This document shows positions 40,675 to 49,143 of a stretch of DNA of 64,000 nucleotides, one piece after another. Every line of letters begins with the position of its first letter. Position 1 is the stretch's first letter. Origin of the DNA: Dechloromonas sp. UBA6271 (GTDB taxonomy: Bacteria; Pseudomonadota; Gammaproteobacteria; Burkholderiales; Rhodocyclaceae); assembly GCA_002440665.1 (NCBI GenBank), contig DJUX01000037.1, forward strand, positions 1 to 64,000, read 5' to 3'. A model generated the notes under the pieces. The model did no database searches. It was not told the origin of the DNA and worked only from the letters and a program-made list of their open reading frames with translations. A program made the position numbers and the translations under genes.

Positions 40675-40773
40675 TGGAGGGGCTGGAATAGACTGCAGGC
40701 ACTGCATCAGATCCCTCCTCTCGAACCCCCTCGAGACTTGAATCCCCGCTCCAGACATGGCGGGGATTTTTTT
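40675..40773 (+). ncRNA. Candidate structured small RNA, about 99 nt, three hairpins
   Basis: Three consecutive perfect stems are visible. An outer GGAGGG/CCCTCC helix encloses TGCAG-GCA-CTGCA (about 40675-40719). TCTCGA-ACCCCC-TCGAGA (about 40720-40737) has a C-rich loop. AATCCCCGC/GCGGGGATT with a T-run (40741-40773) is an intrinsic terminator. A sigma70-like promoter is placed so the transcript begins at the first stem. No ORF with an RBS is present. The CCCTCCTCTC and ACCCCC stretches could pair with Shine-Dalgarno sequences of target mRNAs. I do not recognise it as a known family. Confidence 0.65.
40741..40773 (+). terminator. Rho-independent terminator of the small RNA
   Basis: A 9-bp stem AATCCCCGC / GCGGGGATT, 10-base loop, followed by a run of T to 40773. 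Confidence 0.92.
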
Positions 40774-40837
40774 GACCACCACTCGTTGATTCGAGTCTGA
40801 TGTGCCGACAGGAAAGTTTCCGGGAACGCCAAAAGCC

Positions 40838-41041
40838 ATGAAAAAGAGCCTCATCGTTGTGTCGACCATTGCTCTCGGCTTGACCATGAGCGGTTGCGCT
40901 GTGGTGGCTGTGGCCGATGCGGCGGTAACCGTGGTCGCCACTACGGTCAAGGTGGGTGCGACGGTGGTCGGGACGACCGTCGATGTCGCGGCTGCCGGCG
41001 TCAAGGCTGGGGCGGGCGGTTCTGACGAAGAGGGGAAATAG
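40838..41041 (+). CDS. Small Val/Thr-rich lipoprotein
   Basis: A 67-residue protein. The signal peptide MKKSLIVVSTIALGLTMSGC has a lipobox (MSGC, C20). The mature part is a low-complexity Ala-Val-Thr-Gly segment with a repeated VVxTTV pattern, probably an amphipathic or glycine-zipper-like strand, and an acidic end GSDEEGK. Resembles short NF038104-type lipoproteins; function unknown. Confidence 0.8.
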   Translation: MKKSLIVVSTIALGLTMSGCAVVAVADAAVTVVATTVKVGATVVGTTVDVAAAGVKAGAGGSDEEGK

Positions 41042-41085
41042 GCCGGGTATCATTGCCTGACTTCAATCTTTGACAGGCACCAAAA

Positions 41086-41544
41086 ATGCGCGCCATCCTG
41101 CTCCTGCTGCATCTGTCCGGCGTCATCGTCTGGGTCGGCGGCATGTTTTTCGCGCATTTTTGCCTGCGGTCGGTTGCCACATTGCAACTGCCGCCGCCGC
41201 AGCGCCTGCCCTTGCTGGCGGCGGTGCTGGGGCGCTTCTTCGTAGCGGTCGTGGTGAGCATCGTCGCCATCCTGGCCTCCGGTTTCGCGATCATGGGGGC
41301 GACGGGGTTTGGGCAGGCGCCTATCCACTGGCATGTCATGTCGGGTATCGGCCTTGCCATGGCGGCGATCTTCGGGGTTATCTATTTTCTGCATTACCCG
41401 CGGCTCAAGGCGGGCGTGGCGCTTCAGGACTGGCCGGTCGCCGGGGCGGTGATGAACCGCATTCGCGTTCTGGTGGCGACCAATTTGCTGCTCGGGGTGC
41501 TGACGGTGGTGGTCGCAACGCTCGGCACCCATCTCGGCCGCTAG
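41086..41544 (+). CDS. CopD-domain membrane protein
   Basis: A 152-residue inner-membrane protein with four transmembrane helices. The N-terminus LLLLHLSGVIVWVGGMFFAHF carries the His and Trp pattern of the CopD/YcnJ family; IHWHVMSGIGL and FLHYPRLKAGV supply further His residues that could bind heme or copper. A copper or heme role is inferred from the family. Stands alone, 44 bp after the small lipoprotein gene. Confidence 0.85.
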   Translation: MRAILLLLHLSGVIVWVGGMFFAHFCLRSVATLQLPPPQRLPLLAAVLGRFFVAVVVSIVAILASGFAIMGATGFGQAPIHWHVMSGIGLAMAAIFGVIYFLHYPRLKAGVALQDWPVAGAVMNRIRVLVATNLLLGVLTVVVATLGTHLGR

Positions 41545-41571
41545 GGTGTTCGTAGCCGCTGAATTGGCCGC

Positions 41572-42084
41572 ATGATCCTGCATCTGATCCGCCACCCCAA
41601 ACCTGTGGTCGAAGCGGGCATCTGCTACGGTCGACTTGATCTGGAGGCCGAAAATGCGGCCGCGGTTGCCGAGCTTTTGCGGGCTGACCTGCCGCCGGAT
41701 TTGCCGGTGTGGAGCAGCCCGTTGCGGCGCTGCCGGACGCTGGCCGAACATCTCCACCCGGCGCCGCAGATCGATGAGCGACTGGTCGAGATGGATTTCG
41801 GCCGCTGGGAAGGCATGCGCTGGGATGCCGTACCGCGCGCCGAGCTGGATGCCTGGGCGGCCGATGTCGCCGGCTATGCGCCGCCGGGGGGTGAGTCACC
41901 GCTAATGCTGCAGCGCCGGGCACTGGATTTCGTGGCCACGCTGGCGGTGCCGGAGGCGGTGGTGGTCACCCATGCCGGCGTGATCCGCACCTTGCTGGCG
42001 CACTGGCAGGGTTTGCCGCCTGCCGCGTGGCCGCAACTGGTTTTCGCTTACGGATCGCGCACGACGGTCGAAGTCACCCGGTAA
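41572..42084 (+). CDS. cobC: Histidine phosphatase, probably alpha-ribazole phosphatase (CobC)
   Basis: A 170-residue histidine-phosphatase fold. The phospho-acceptor site reads LIRHPKP (RHP instead of RHG), followed by SSPLRRC, the acid DFGRWEGMRW and the second His in VVTHAGVIRTLL. This set is typical of proteobacterial alpha-ribazole-phosphate phosphatases, which fits the cobTS genes 3 kb upstream, though phosphoglycerate-mutase-like proteins of other function look similar. Confidence 0.82.
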   Translation: MILHLIRHPKPVVEAGICYGRLDLEAENAAAVAELLRADLPPDLPVWSSPLRRCRTLAEHLHPAPQIDERLVEMDFGRWEGMRWDAVPRAELDAWAADVAGYAPPGGESPLMLQRRALDFVATLAVPEAVVVTHAGVIRTLLAHWQGLPPAAWPQLVFAYGSRTTVEVTR

Positions 42085-42085
42085 A

Positions 42086-43192
42086 ATGGCGGGCATGGAA
42101 ACCTTCAATCCTCTGCGCGACGCGGTGCCCGTGGGCGAAATCCGGCGCGTGCTGGTCATCAAGTTGCGCCATCACGGCGATGTGCTGGTCAGTTCGCCGG
42201 TATTTTCGGTGCTCAAGGCGCATGCGCCGCAGGCCGAGATCGACGCACTGGTCTATGCCGATACGGCCGAGATGCTGACCCTGCATCCGGCGATCGCCAA
42301 TGTGCACACCATCGACCGCCAATGGAAAAAGCTGGGCATCGCCGGCCAGGCCAGCGCCGAACTGGCGCTCTACAACACCCTGAAGGCGCGCGGCTACGAC
42401 CTGGTCATCCATCTCACCGAACATTGGCGCGGTGCCTGGCTGTGCCGCTTGCTCAAGCCGCGCTGGTCGGTCGGCCCGGCGGTCGCCGGGCGCAGCAAGT
42501 ACTGGAAGACGAGCTTTACCCACATCCAGATGGCGCCGCGCAATGCCCTGCGCCACATGGTCGAGGCCAATCTCGATGCACTACGGCGCATCGGCATCCA
42601 GCCGGCACCCGACGAGCGACGCATGCTGCTGGTGCCGGGGCTAGCGGCCGACGCCAGCGTGGCGGCGCACCTGCAAGGCTTCGGGCTGCTGGGCGGCGAT
42701 TTCATCCACATCCACCCGGCCTCGCGCTGGTTCTTCAAGTGCTGGCCGGTCGAGCGGATGGCTGGACTGGTCGCACGCCTGCAGGCCGAAGGCCATGCCG
42801 TGGTGCTGACCGCGGCGCCGAGTCGCGACGAGCAGGCGATGGTCGAAGCGATTCAGAAACGTCTGCCGCAACCGGCTTTCAGCCTCGCTGGCCAGTTGTC
42901 GCTGAAGGAACTGGCGGCATTGACCGCTGCATCGCGCCTGTTCATTGGCGTCGATTCGGCGCCGATGCATATCGCGGCGGCGGTCGGCACGCCGACGGTG
43001 GCGCTTTTCGGCCCCTCCGGCGACAAGCAGTGGGGGCCGTGGGGCGTGCCGTTCCGCGTCGTCGCCAGCCAGCAGCACCCGTGCCGGCCATGCGGTATCG
43101 ATGGCTGCGGCGGCGGCAAGGTCAGCGACTGCCTGACGTCGCTGACGGTCGACGAGGTGCTGGGCGCCGCCCACGAATTGCTCGCCCGGTGA
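42086..43192 (+). CDS. GT9 heptosyltransferase-family protein (WaaQ-like)
   Basis: A 368-residue ADP-heptose-dependent glycosyltransferase fold. VLVIKLRHHGDVLVSSPVF near residue 22 and the C-terminal FIGVDSAPMHIAAAVGTPTVALFGPS are GT9 hallmarks. It resembles the WaaQ group that adds the side-branch heptose of the LPS inner core. ATG at 42086 lies 1 bp after the previous stop; ATG 42095 is an alternative. First gene of the LPS cluster; overlaps the next by 4 bp. Confidence 0.88.
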   Translation: MAGMETFNPLRDAVPVGEIRRVLVIKLRHHGDVLVSSPVFSVLKAHAPQAEIDALVYADTAEMLTLHPAIANVHTIDRQWKKLGIAGQASAELALYNTLKARGYDLVIHLTEHWRGAWLCRLLKPRWSVGPAVAGRSKYWKTSFTHIQMAPRNALRHMVEANLDALRRIGIQPAPDERRMLLVPGLAADASVAAHLQGFGLLGGDFIHIHPASRWFFKCWPVERMAGLVARLQAEGHAVVLTAAPSRDEQAMVEAIQKRLPQPAFSLAGQLSLKELAALTAASRLFIGVDSAPMHIAAAVGTPTVALFGPSGDKQWGPWGVPFRVVASQQHPCRPCGIDGCGGGKVSDCLTSLTVDEVLGAAHELLAR

Positions 43193-44301
43193 AAATCGCC
43201 ATCATCCGCCAGCGCTACAACCCGTTCGGCGGCGCCGAGCGCTTCGTCGAACGGGCGCTCGCCGGGCTGGAGCGCAGCGACCTCGATGTGACGCTGATCA
43301 CCCGGCGCTGGGATGGCCCTGAGGGCAGCTATCATCGCTTGATCTGCGACCCTTTTTACATGGGAAGCACCTGGCGCGATGCCGGTTTTGCGCGGGCCGC
43401 CTGCGACGCGGTGCGTGATGGCGCGTTCGACCTTGTCCAGTCGCACGAGAAGGTCGCCTGCTGCGACATCTATCGGGCCGGCGACGGGTTGCACCGCGCC
43501 TGGCTGGCGCGCCGGGCGCGGATGCTTGGCTTTGCCGGCCGCGCCGGGCTGCGACTCAACGCCTTCCATGCCTACACGCTGCGTGCCGAAGAGGCCTTGT
43601 TTCGCAGCCCGCGCCTGCGCGCGGTGATCTGCATTTCGCAGATGGTGAAGCGCGAAATCCAGGAATGTTTCGGGCTGGACGACACCCGTCTGCCGGTGAT
43701 CTACAACGGCATCGACCCGCAGGTCTACAACCCCGGGGTTCGCGTCGAGCGGCAGCGAATCCGTCAGGAACTCGGCGTGCCGGCGGAGGTGCCGCTGTTC
43801 CTGTTCGTTGGTTCGGGCTATGAGCGGAAAGGGCTGGATCGTGTGCTGGAAGCCTTGCCGGCGGCCTGCTGGTTGCTGGTGGTGGGCAAGGACAAGCACG
43901 AGAAGTCGTACCGGGAACTGGCCGAACGCCGGGGAATCGCCGGGCGCGTGCGCTTTCTCGGGGCGCAACGCGATGTCCGTCCGTATTACGGTGCCGCCGA
44001 CGCCTTCGTCTTTCCGACGCGTTACGAGCCGTTCGGCAACGTGATCCTCGAAGCCATGGCCTGCGGCCTGCCGGTGGTGACGACGACCGATTGCGGCGGG
44101 GCGGACCTGGTCGAAGACGGCGTCAATGGCCATGTCTATGACGGCGAACAGCAGGATGCCCTGGTCGCCCTGCTCGAACGGCTGGCCGATCCGGATCTTG
44201 CCCGCCGCTGCGGCGATGCGGCGGCGCAGGTGGCGAGCCGCTACGATTTGACGGTCATGACGCAGCAGATGGTCGACCTGTATCGCCGCCTGCTGGGTTG
44301 A
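43189..44301 (+). CDS. GT4 glycosyltransferase (WaaG-like LPS core transferase)
   Basis: A 370-residue GT-B enzyme. The N-terminus reads IAIIRQRYNPFGGAERFVER; the C-terminal nucleotide-sugar site has GSGYERKGLDRVLEAL and PTRYEPFGNVILEAMACGLP with the EX7E motif. The pattern with SHEKVACCDIYRAGDGLHRAWL is close to WaaG, which adds the first outer-core hexose. Start is GTG overlapping the previous stop. Confidence 0.9.
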   Translation: MKIAIIRQRYNPFGGAERFVERALAGLERSDLDVTLITRRWDGPEGSYHRLICDPFYMGSTWRDAGFARAACDAVRDGAFDLVQSHEKVACCDIYRAGDGLHRAWLARRARMLGFAGRAGLRLNAFHAYTLRAEEALFRSPRLRAVICISQMVKREIQECFGLDDTRLPVIYNGIDPQVYNPGVRVERQRIRQELGVPAEVPLFLFVGSGYERKGLDRVLEALPAACWLLVVGKDKHEKSYRELAERRGIAGRVRFLGAQRDVRPYYGAADAFVFPTRYEPFGNVILEAMACGLPVVTTTDCGGADLVEDGVNGHVYDGEQQDALVALLERLADPDLARRCGDAAAQVASRYDLTVMTQQMVDLYRRLLG

Positions 44302-44404
44302 GCGCCGAATTTGGCCGATTTTTGGCGGTCGACCGCAACCGGCGCCGTCAAGTGCCGTGCTGGCCGGGCAGGTATAATCCGGTCTTTGTCCGCCAGAGCA
44401 CCGC
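44302..44404 (+). promoter_or_regulatory. Intergenic region with msbA promoter and interspersed motif
   Basis: A consensus -10 TATAAT is at 44373-44378, about 32 bp before the msbA ATG; the -35 is weak (AGTGCC). A clear copy of the interspersed motif, minus orientation, covers about 44303-44338 and includes the 12-bp palindrome GCGGTCGACCGC. Confidence 0.6.
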
Positions 44405-46162
44405 ATGACCAGTCGCCAGTTGTACGCCCGGCTATTGACCTACGTCCGTCCCTACTGGAAGGTGTTTCTCGCCGCACTCGTCTGCATGGGCCTGTCGTCG
44501 CTGACCGAGCCGGTGCTGCCGGCGATGATGAAATTCCTGCTTGACGACGGTTTCGCCCAGGCGCGGGGTTCGTGGGACTGGATCTATTACCCGGTGGTGA
44601 TTCTGGCCGTGTTCTGCTTGCGCGCCGTTCTTGGCTTCATCGGCGAATACGCGATGGCCTGGGTGGCGAACAATGTCGTCACCGAATTGCGCCAAGCCAT
44701 GTTTGCGCGCATGGTCAATCTGCCGATGGGCTATTTCACGGACAATCTCTCCGGCCGCCTATTGTCGCGCGTCACCAACGACGTGAACGGCGTTGCCGGT
44801 GCGGCGACCGGTGCGCTGACGGCGCTGATCAAGGATTCGCTGTCGATCATCGCGCTGCTCGGCTGGCTGGTCTACCTCAACTGGAAACTGACTCTGATCA
44901 CCTTCATCATGGTGCCGCCGATCGCCGTCGCCGTGCGCTTTTTCAGCAAGCGTCTGCGCAAGGTGGCGCGCGGCCAGCAGGAGGCCATGGGCAAGATGAC
45001 CCAGGTGCTGCAGGAGGCCATCGAGGCGCACAAGGTGGTCAAGATTTTCGGCGGCCAGGCATTCGAGCGCGAGCGCTTCCGCCATGCGGCGCGCCAGCAA
45101 CGTGGGTTTGCGATGCGGGCGGCGCTGGCGTCGGCGGCCCAAAGCCCGATCGTGCATTTTTTCACCGCCTTTGCGCTGGCGGTCATCATGGCGGTCGCGC
45201 TGCGGCAGGCCAACAACGACGAAGCGACGGTCGGCGGCTTCGTTTCATTCATCACCGCGATGCTGATGATCATGCCGCCATTGCGCCGGCTGACCGATGT
45301 CAATGCGCCGATCCAGCGCGGGCTGGCGTCGGCGGAGAGCGTGTTTTCGCTGATCGACCAGCCCGAAGAGACCGATGCCGGTCAGGTCGATCTGGGTCGG
45401 GCGCGTGGGCTCGTCGAGTTCGATGCGGTGACCTTCACCTATGCGGGCGCCGAACAGCCGGCGTTGAAGAGTCTGGCACTGACCGTTTCGCCCGGCGAGT
45501 GCGTGGCGCTGGTCGGCCCTTCGGGCAGCGGCAAGACGACGATCGCCAATCTGCTGCCGCGCTTCTATCAGCCCGAGTCGGGTGAAATTCGCATTGACGG
45601 CCATCGGATTCCGGATATCCGGCTGGCCAGTCTGCGTGAAAACATCGCCTTGGTCAGCCAGGATGTCGTGCTGTTCAACGACACCATCGCTGCCAACATT
45701 GCCTACGGCTTGAAGCGGGGCGCGTCGCTCGATGAAATCCGCGCCGCGGCGCGGGCTGCCCATGCGCTCGAGTTCATCGAGGCCCAGCCGGAAGGTTTCG
45801 CCACCATGATCGGCGAGAACGGCGTCAAGCTTTCGGGCGGACAGCGCCAGCGGCTGGCCATCGCCCGCGCCCTGCTCAAGGATGCGCCGATTCTGATTCT
45901 GGACGAAGCAACCTCGGCGCTCGACACCGAATCCGAGCGTCACGTTCAGGCGGCGCTGGAGGCCCTGATGCAGGGACGGACGACCTTGGTCATCGCCCAC
46001 CGCCTGTCGACCATCGAGAATGCCGACCGGATCGTCGTCCTCGGTGACGGCAAGGTAATCGAATCGGGGCCACACCGTGAGTTGCTGGCGCGCAACGGGG
46101 CTTACGCCCGTCTGCACAGCCTGCAGGCGGTCGCCGAATCGACGGTCGAAACCGCCGCATGA
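44405..46162 (+). CDS. msbA: Lipid A export ABC transporter MsbA
   Basis: A 585-residue half-transporter that flips lipid A-core across the inner membrane as a homodimer. Six transmembrane helices (about 15-300) precede an ABC ATPase with Walker A GPSGSGKTT, Q-loop SQDVVLFNDT, signature LSGGQRQRLAIARAL, Walker B ILILDEATSALD and switch His in VIAHRLST. Placed within LPS glycosyltransferase genes, as in many proteobacteria. Overlaps the next gene by 4 bp. Confidence 0.95.
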   Translation: MTSRQLYARLLTYVRPYWKVFLAALVCMGLSSLTEPVLPAMMKFLLDDGFAQARGSWDWIYYPVVILAVFCLRAVLGFIGEYAMAWVANNVVTELRQAMFARMVNLPMGYFTDNLSGRLLSRVTNDVNGVAGAATGALTALIKDSLSIIALLGWLVYLNWKLTLITFIMVPPIAVAVRFFSKRLRKVARGQQEAMGKMTQVLQEAIEAHKVVKIFGGQAFERERFRHAARQQRGFAMRAALASAAQSPIVHFFTAFALAVIMAVALRQANNDEATVGGFVSFITAMLMIMPPLRRLTDVNAPIQRGLASAESVFSLIDQPEETDAGQVDLGRARGLVEFDAVTFTYAGAEQPALKSLALTVSPGECVALVGPSGSGKTTIANLLPRFYQPESGEIRIDGHRIPDIRLASLRENIALVSQDVVLFNDTIAANIAYGLKRGASLDEIRAAARAAHALEFIEAQPEGFATMIGENGVKLSGGQRQRLAIARALLKDAPILILDEATSALDTESERHVQAALEALMQGRTTLVIAHRLSTIENADRIVVLGDGKVIESGPHRELLARNGAYARLHSLQAVAESTVETAA

Positions 46163-47262
46163 AAATCCTGCATACCGAGGCATCCTGCGGCTGGGGCGGG
46201 CAGGAAATCCGTATCCTGACCGAGGCGCGCGGCCTGATCGGGCGCGGGCATCAGGTGGAACTGGTTTGCCCGGCCGAAGCGCAGATATTTGCCGCAGCAC
46301 CCGACTACGGCGTGCCGGTGCGCGCGTTGCCGATCGGCCACAAGAACCTGCGCGGCCTGTTCGCGCTACGCGATTTTCTCAAGCAGCAGCGCTTCGACGT
46401 GGTGAATACTCACAGCTCGACCGATTCCTGGCTGGCGGCGCTGGCCTCCCGGACCTTCGCCGATGCGCCGCCGGTGGTCCGGACGCGCCATTTGTCGACG
46501 CCGGTCAACCAGGGCCGGGCGACGCGCTGGCTCTACGAGCATGGCTGCGCGCATGTGGTGGTGACTGGCGAGGCGTTGAAGAAACAGCTGGTAGCCGACA
46601 ACGGCTTCCCGGCCGATCACATGACCTCGGTGCCGACCGGCATCGACACCAGCCGTTTTTCCCCACGTGACCGCGACGCCGTGCGCACCGCACTGGGGCT
46701 GCCGGCTGCTGCGGTCTACGTCGGAATTCTGGCCACTTTGCGTGACTGGAAGGGACATACCGTCCTCTTCGAGGCGCTGAGTCAAATGTTGCCCGAACGC
46801 CCGGACTTGCGCCTGCTGGTGATTGGCGACGGGCCGTATCGCGATCGCCTGGATGCCAGGGCGGCGGCGCTTGGAATAACCGAGCACATTGACTTCGTCG
46901 GCCATCGCAGCGACGCCGAGCAGTGGCTGGCGGCGGTCGACGTCTTCGCCCTGCCGTCCTGGGGCGACGAGGGGGTTTCGCAGGCGCTGATGCAGGCGAT
47001 GGCTTGCGCCCTCCCCATCGTCACGACGCCGGTCGGCAGCCTGACGGAAGTGATCCATGACGGCAAGACCGGCCTGATCGTACCGCCGCGGGATGCCGGA
47101 GCGCTGGCAACCGCGATCGGTCGCCTGCTCGACGAGCGGCAGCTGGCCGCCCGCCTCGGGCAGGCGGCGCGGCAACTGGCCGAGGAACGCTGTGGCGAGG
47201 CCTTGATGCTCGACCGTATGGAAGCGATCTTCCGCCGCTTCGGGCGTTCCGGGGCGCACTGA
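46159..47262 (+). CDS. GT4 glycosyltransferase
   Basis: A 367-residue GT-B family 4 enzyme. The N-terminus HTEASCGWGGQEIRILTEA and the donor-site segment ALPSWGDEGVSQALMQAMACALP (EX7E-like, first Glu in GDEG) are visible. Probably adds a sugar to LPS outer core or O-unit; the specificity cannot be deduced. Overlaps msbA by 4 bp and ends 3 bp before the asparagine-synthase-like gene. Confidence 0.88.
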   Translation: MKILHTEASCGWGGQEIRILTEARGLIGRGHQVELVCPAEAQIFAAAPDYGVPVRALPIGHKNLRGLFALRDFLKQQRFDVVNTHSSTDSWLAALASRTFADAPPVVRTRHLSTPVNQGRATRWLYEHGCAHVVVTGEALKKQLVADNGFPADHMTSVPTGIDTSRFSPRDRDAVRTALGLPAAAVYVGILATLRDWKGHTVLFEALSQMLPERPDLRLLVIGDGPYRDRLDARAAALGITEHIDFVGHRSDAEQWLAAVDVFALPSWGDEGVSQALMQAMACALPIVTTPVGSLTEVIHDGKTGLIVPPRDAGALATAIGRLLDERQLAARLGQAARQLAEERCGEALMLDRMEAIFRRFGRSGAH

Positions 47263-47265
47263 GTC

Positions 47266-49143
47266 ATGTGCGGCATTGCCGGCTTTTTCGGGCACCGTTC
47301 GATCGCTGCGGCGACCATCGATGCGATGCGTTCCGCCATCGCCCGGCGTGGACCGGACGCCTTCCATGTGGCGGGCAGTGAGCGGGCCGACTCGGCCTTC
47401 GCGCGGCAGGAGAATGCTGCCGGTCTGCAACGCGCCCTGCTGCACGCCCGCCTGTCGATCCGCGACCCGCGCCCGCTGGCCGACCAGCCGATGCGCAATG
47501 GCGATGGCTCGGTCTGGCTCTGCTACAACGGCGAGGTTTATGGCTGGGAAGAGGACAAGGCATTCCTGCAACGCAGCGGCCACGAATTCTCCTCGACGTC
47601 GGATACCGAGTTCATCCTGCGGGGCTACGAGCAATGGGGCTGGGAAGGCTTGTTGCCGCGCCTGCGCGGCATGTTCGCGCTGGTCATCGTCGATCTGCGG
47701 CTGGGCAAGGTGTTCTGTGCCCGCGACCGCATGGGTCTCAAGCCGCTGGTTTACTATCACGATGGTGCGGCCGGGGAGTTCGCCTTCGCGTCGCTGGTAC
47801 GCGCTGTCGTTCCCTATCTTCCACCGCCGAAGCGTGACTTTTCGCCGGAGGGGATCGACGCCTACCTGACCCACCGGACGATTCCGGCGCCGCGTACCGT
47901 ATTCCGCCATCTCCAGCGGCTGGAAAACGCGCATTGCCTCGAATTCACGCTGGCGACCGGCGAATTGCGGAAATGGCGCTACTGGTCGCCCGAGGCCCTG
48001 AGCGACCGCGCGAACACCTGGCAGGCCGAACTGGATCACGCAATCGCCCTGCGCACCGCTGCCGACCGCCCGGTCGGGCTGTTCCTGTCGAGCGGGATCG
48101 ATTCGACCGTTCTCGCCAGCCGCCTGGTCGAACAGGGATATTCCAATATCCGGACGTTCACCGCCGCCTTCGACAATCCGGCGCTCGACGAAAGCGCCCG
48201 CGCCGCCGCCATCGCCAGCCGGCTCGGCATGCAGAACGAGCGCATCGTCATGACGTCGGATCCCGCCGGCGATTTTGGGCAGATCGTCGCCGATCTGGAC
48301 GAACCGTTCGCCGATCCGTCGAGCTTCCCGACCTGGTACCTGGCGCGCGCCGCCGTCGAGGACGTCAAGGTCGTTCTCTGCGGCGACGGCGGCGACGAGC
48401 TGTTCGCCGGTTACAAACGCTATCGCCAGCACTTGCGCTCCGCCTGGCGCCGGCATCTTCCTGCCTGGCCGAAATTGCGCCCGGTGCCGGCCATCGTGCC
48501 GGGCAAGCGGGAGCGCCTGGCGCTGGAAGCCTCGCTCGGCTGGCTGGCCGCCTATCCCTTGCGTTTTTCCGGGATCGGCTTGAGCGAACGAACGGCCTTG
48601 CAGCCGAATTTTTCGCCGCGCCCGCACTGGTGGCGCATCCAGGAAAACCTTGCGGGACGTACGCCGATCGAGCAGTTGCTGGCGGTCGACGGCGAGAACT
48701 ACCTGCCCGAATACATCCTGCGCAAGGCCGACCTGCTGACCATGGCACACGGTCTGGAAGCCCGTGCGCCGCTGCTCGACCACGTATTCGTCGGCCGCGT
48801 GCTGGCCATGCCGCCCGCCGAGCGCTTTTCCGATCCAGCCAAGCGCGCGCTGGCCGGCGTCTGTCCGCAAGCTGCCGAATTCGCCTTCTTCGAGCGCAAG
48901 AAGATGGGCTTCAATCCGCCGGTCCAGACCCTGCTGCAATCGCTGCGTCCGCGCCTGGAGGGGTTGCCGGCGCGGCTGGCGGCCAATACCGATGGTCAGT
49001 TGAGTGCCGGCGCGCTGGCGCAGGCGGTGAATGCCTGGGGCACGGAGCGCGGCTACGGCGAGCAGTTGCTGCAATTGCTGATTCTCGATGAGTCGCTCGC
49101 GCAACTCGTCGCCTGGCGAGCTATGGGGGCGGACAATGGCTAG
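47266..49143 (+). CDS. Asparagine-synthase-type glutamine amidotransferase
   Basis: A 625-residue AsnB-family protein. MCGIAGFFGH supplies the N-terminal nucleophile Cys2 of the class II glutaminase domain. The C-terminal synthetase domain has the ATP pyrophosphatase motif LFLSSGIDST (about 275-284) and DGGDELFAGYKRY. Lying between glycosyltransferase genes, it more likely amidates a sugar carboxylate in the LPS than makes free asparagine (inference, by analogy with WbpS-like enzymes). Its stop overlaps the next gene's ATG. Confidence 0.88.
   Translation: MCGIAGFFGHRSIAAATIDAMRSAIARRGPDAFHVAGSERADSAFARQENAAGLQRALLHARLSIRDPRPLADQPMRNGDGSVWLCYNGEVYGWEEDKAFLQRSGHEFSSTSDTEFILRGYEQWGWEGLLPRLRGMFALVIVDLRLGKVFCARDRMGLKPLVYYHDGAAGEFAFASLVRAVVPYLPPPKRDFSPEGIDAYLTHRTIPAPRTVFRHLQRLENAHCLEFTLATGELRKWRYWSPEALSDRANTWQAELDHAIALRTAADRPVGLFLSSGIDSTVLASRLVEQGYSNIRTFTAAFDNPALDESARAAAIASRLGMQNERIVMTSDPAGDFGQIVADLDEPFADPSSFPTWYLARAAVEDVKVVLCGDGGDELFAGYKRYRQHLRSAWRRHLPAWPKLRPVPAIVPGKRERLALEASLGWLAAYPLRFSGIGLSERTALQPNFSPRPHWWRIQENLAGRTPIEQLLAVDGENYLPEYILRKADLLTMAHGLEARAPLLDHVFVGRVLAMPPAERFSDPAKRALAGVCPQAAEFAFFERKKMGFNPPVQTLLQSLRPRLEGLPARLAANTDGQLSAGALAQAVNAWGTERGYGEQLLQLLILDESLAQLVAWRAMGADNG

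Noticed and set aside
41572..42084. General phosphoglycerate mutase
   Set aside because: Short length, RHP rather than RHG, and DFGRWEG plus nearby cobTS favour alpha-ribazole phosphatase, though not with certainty.
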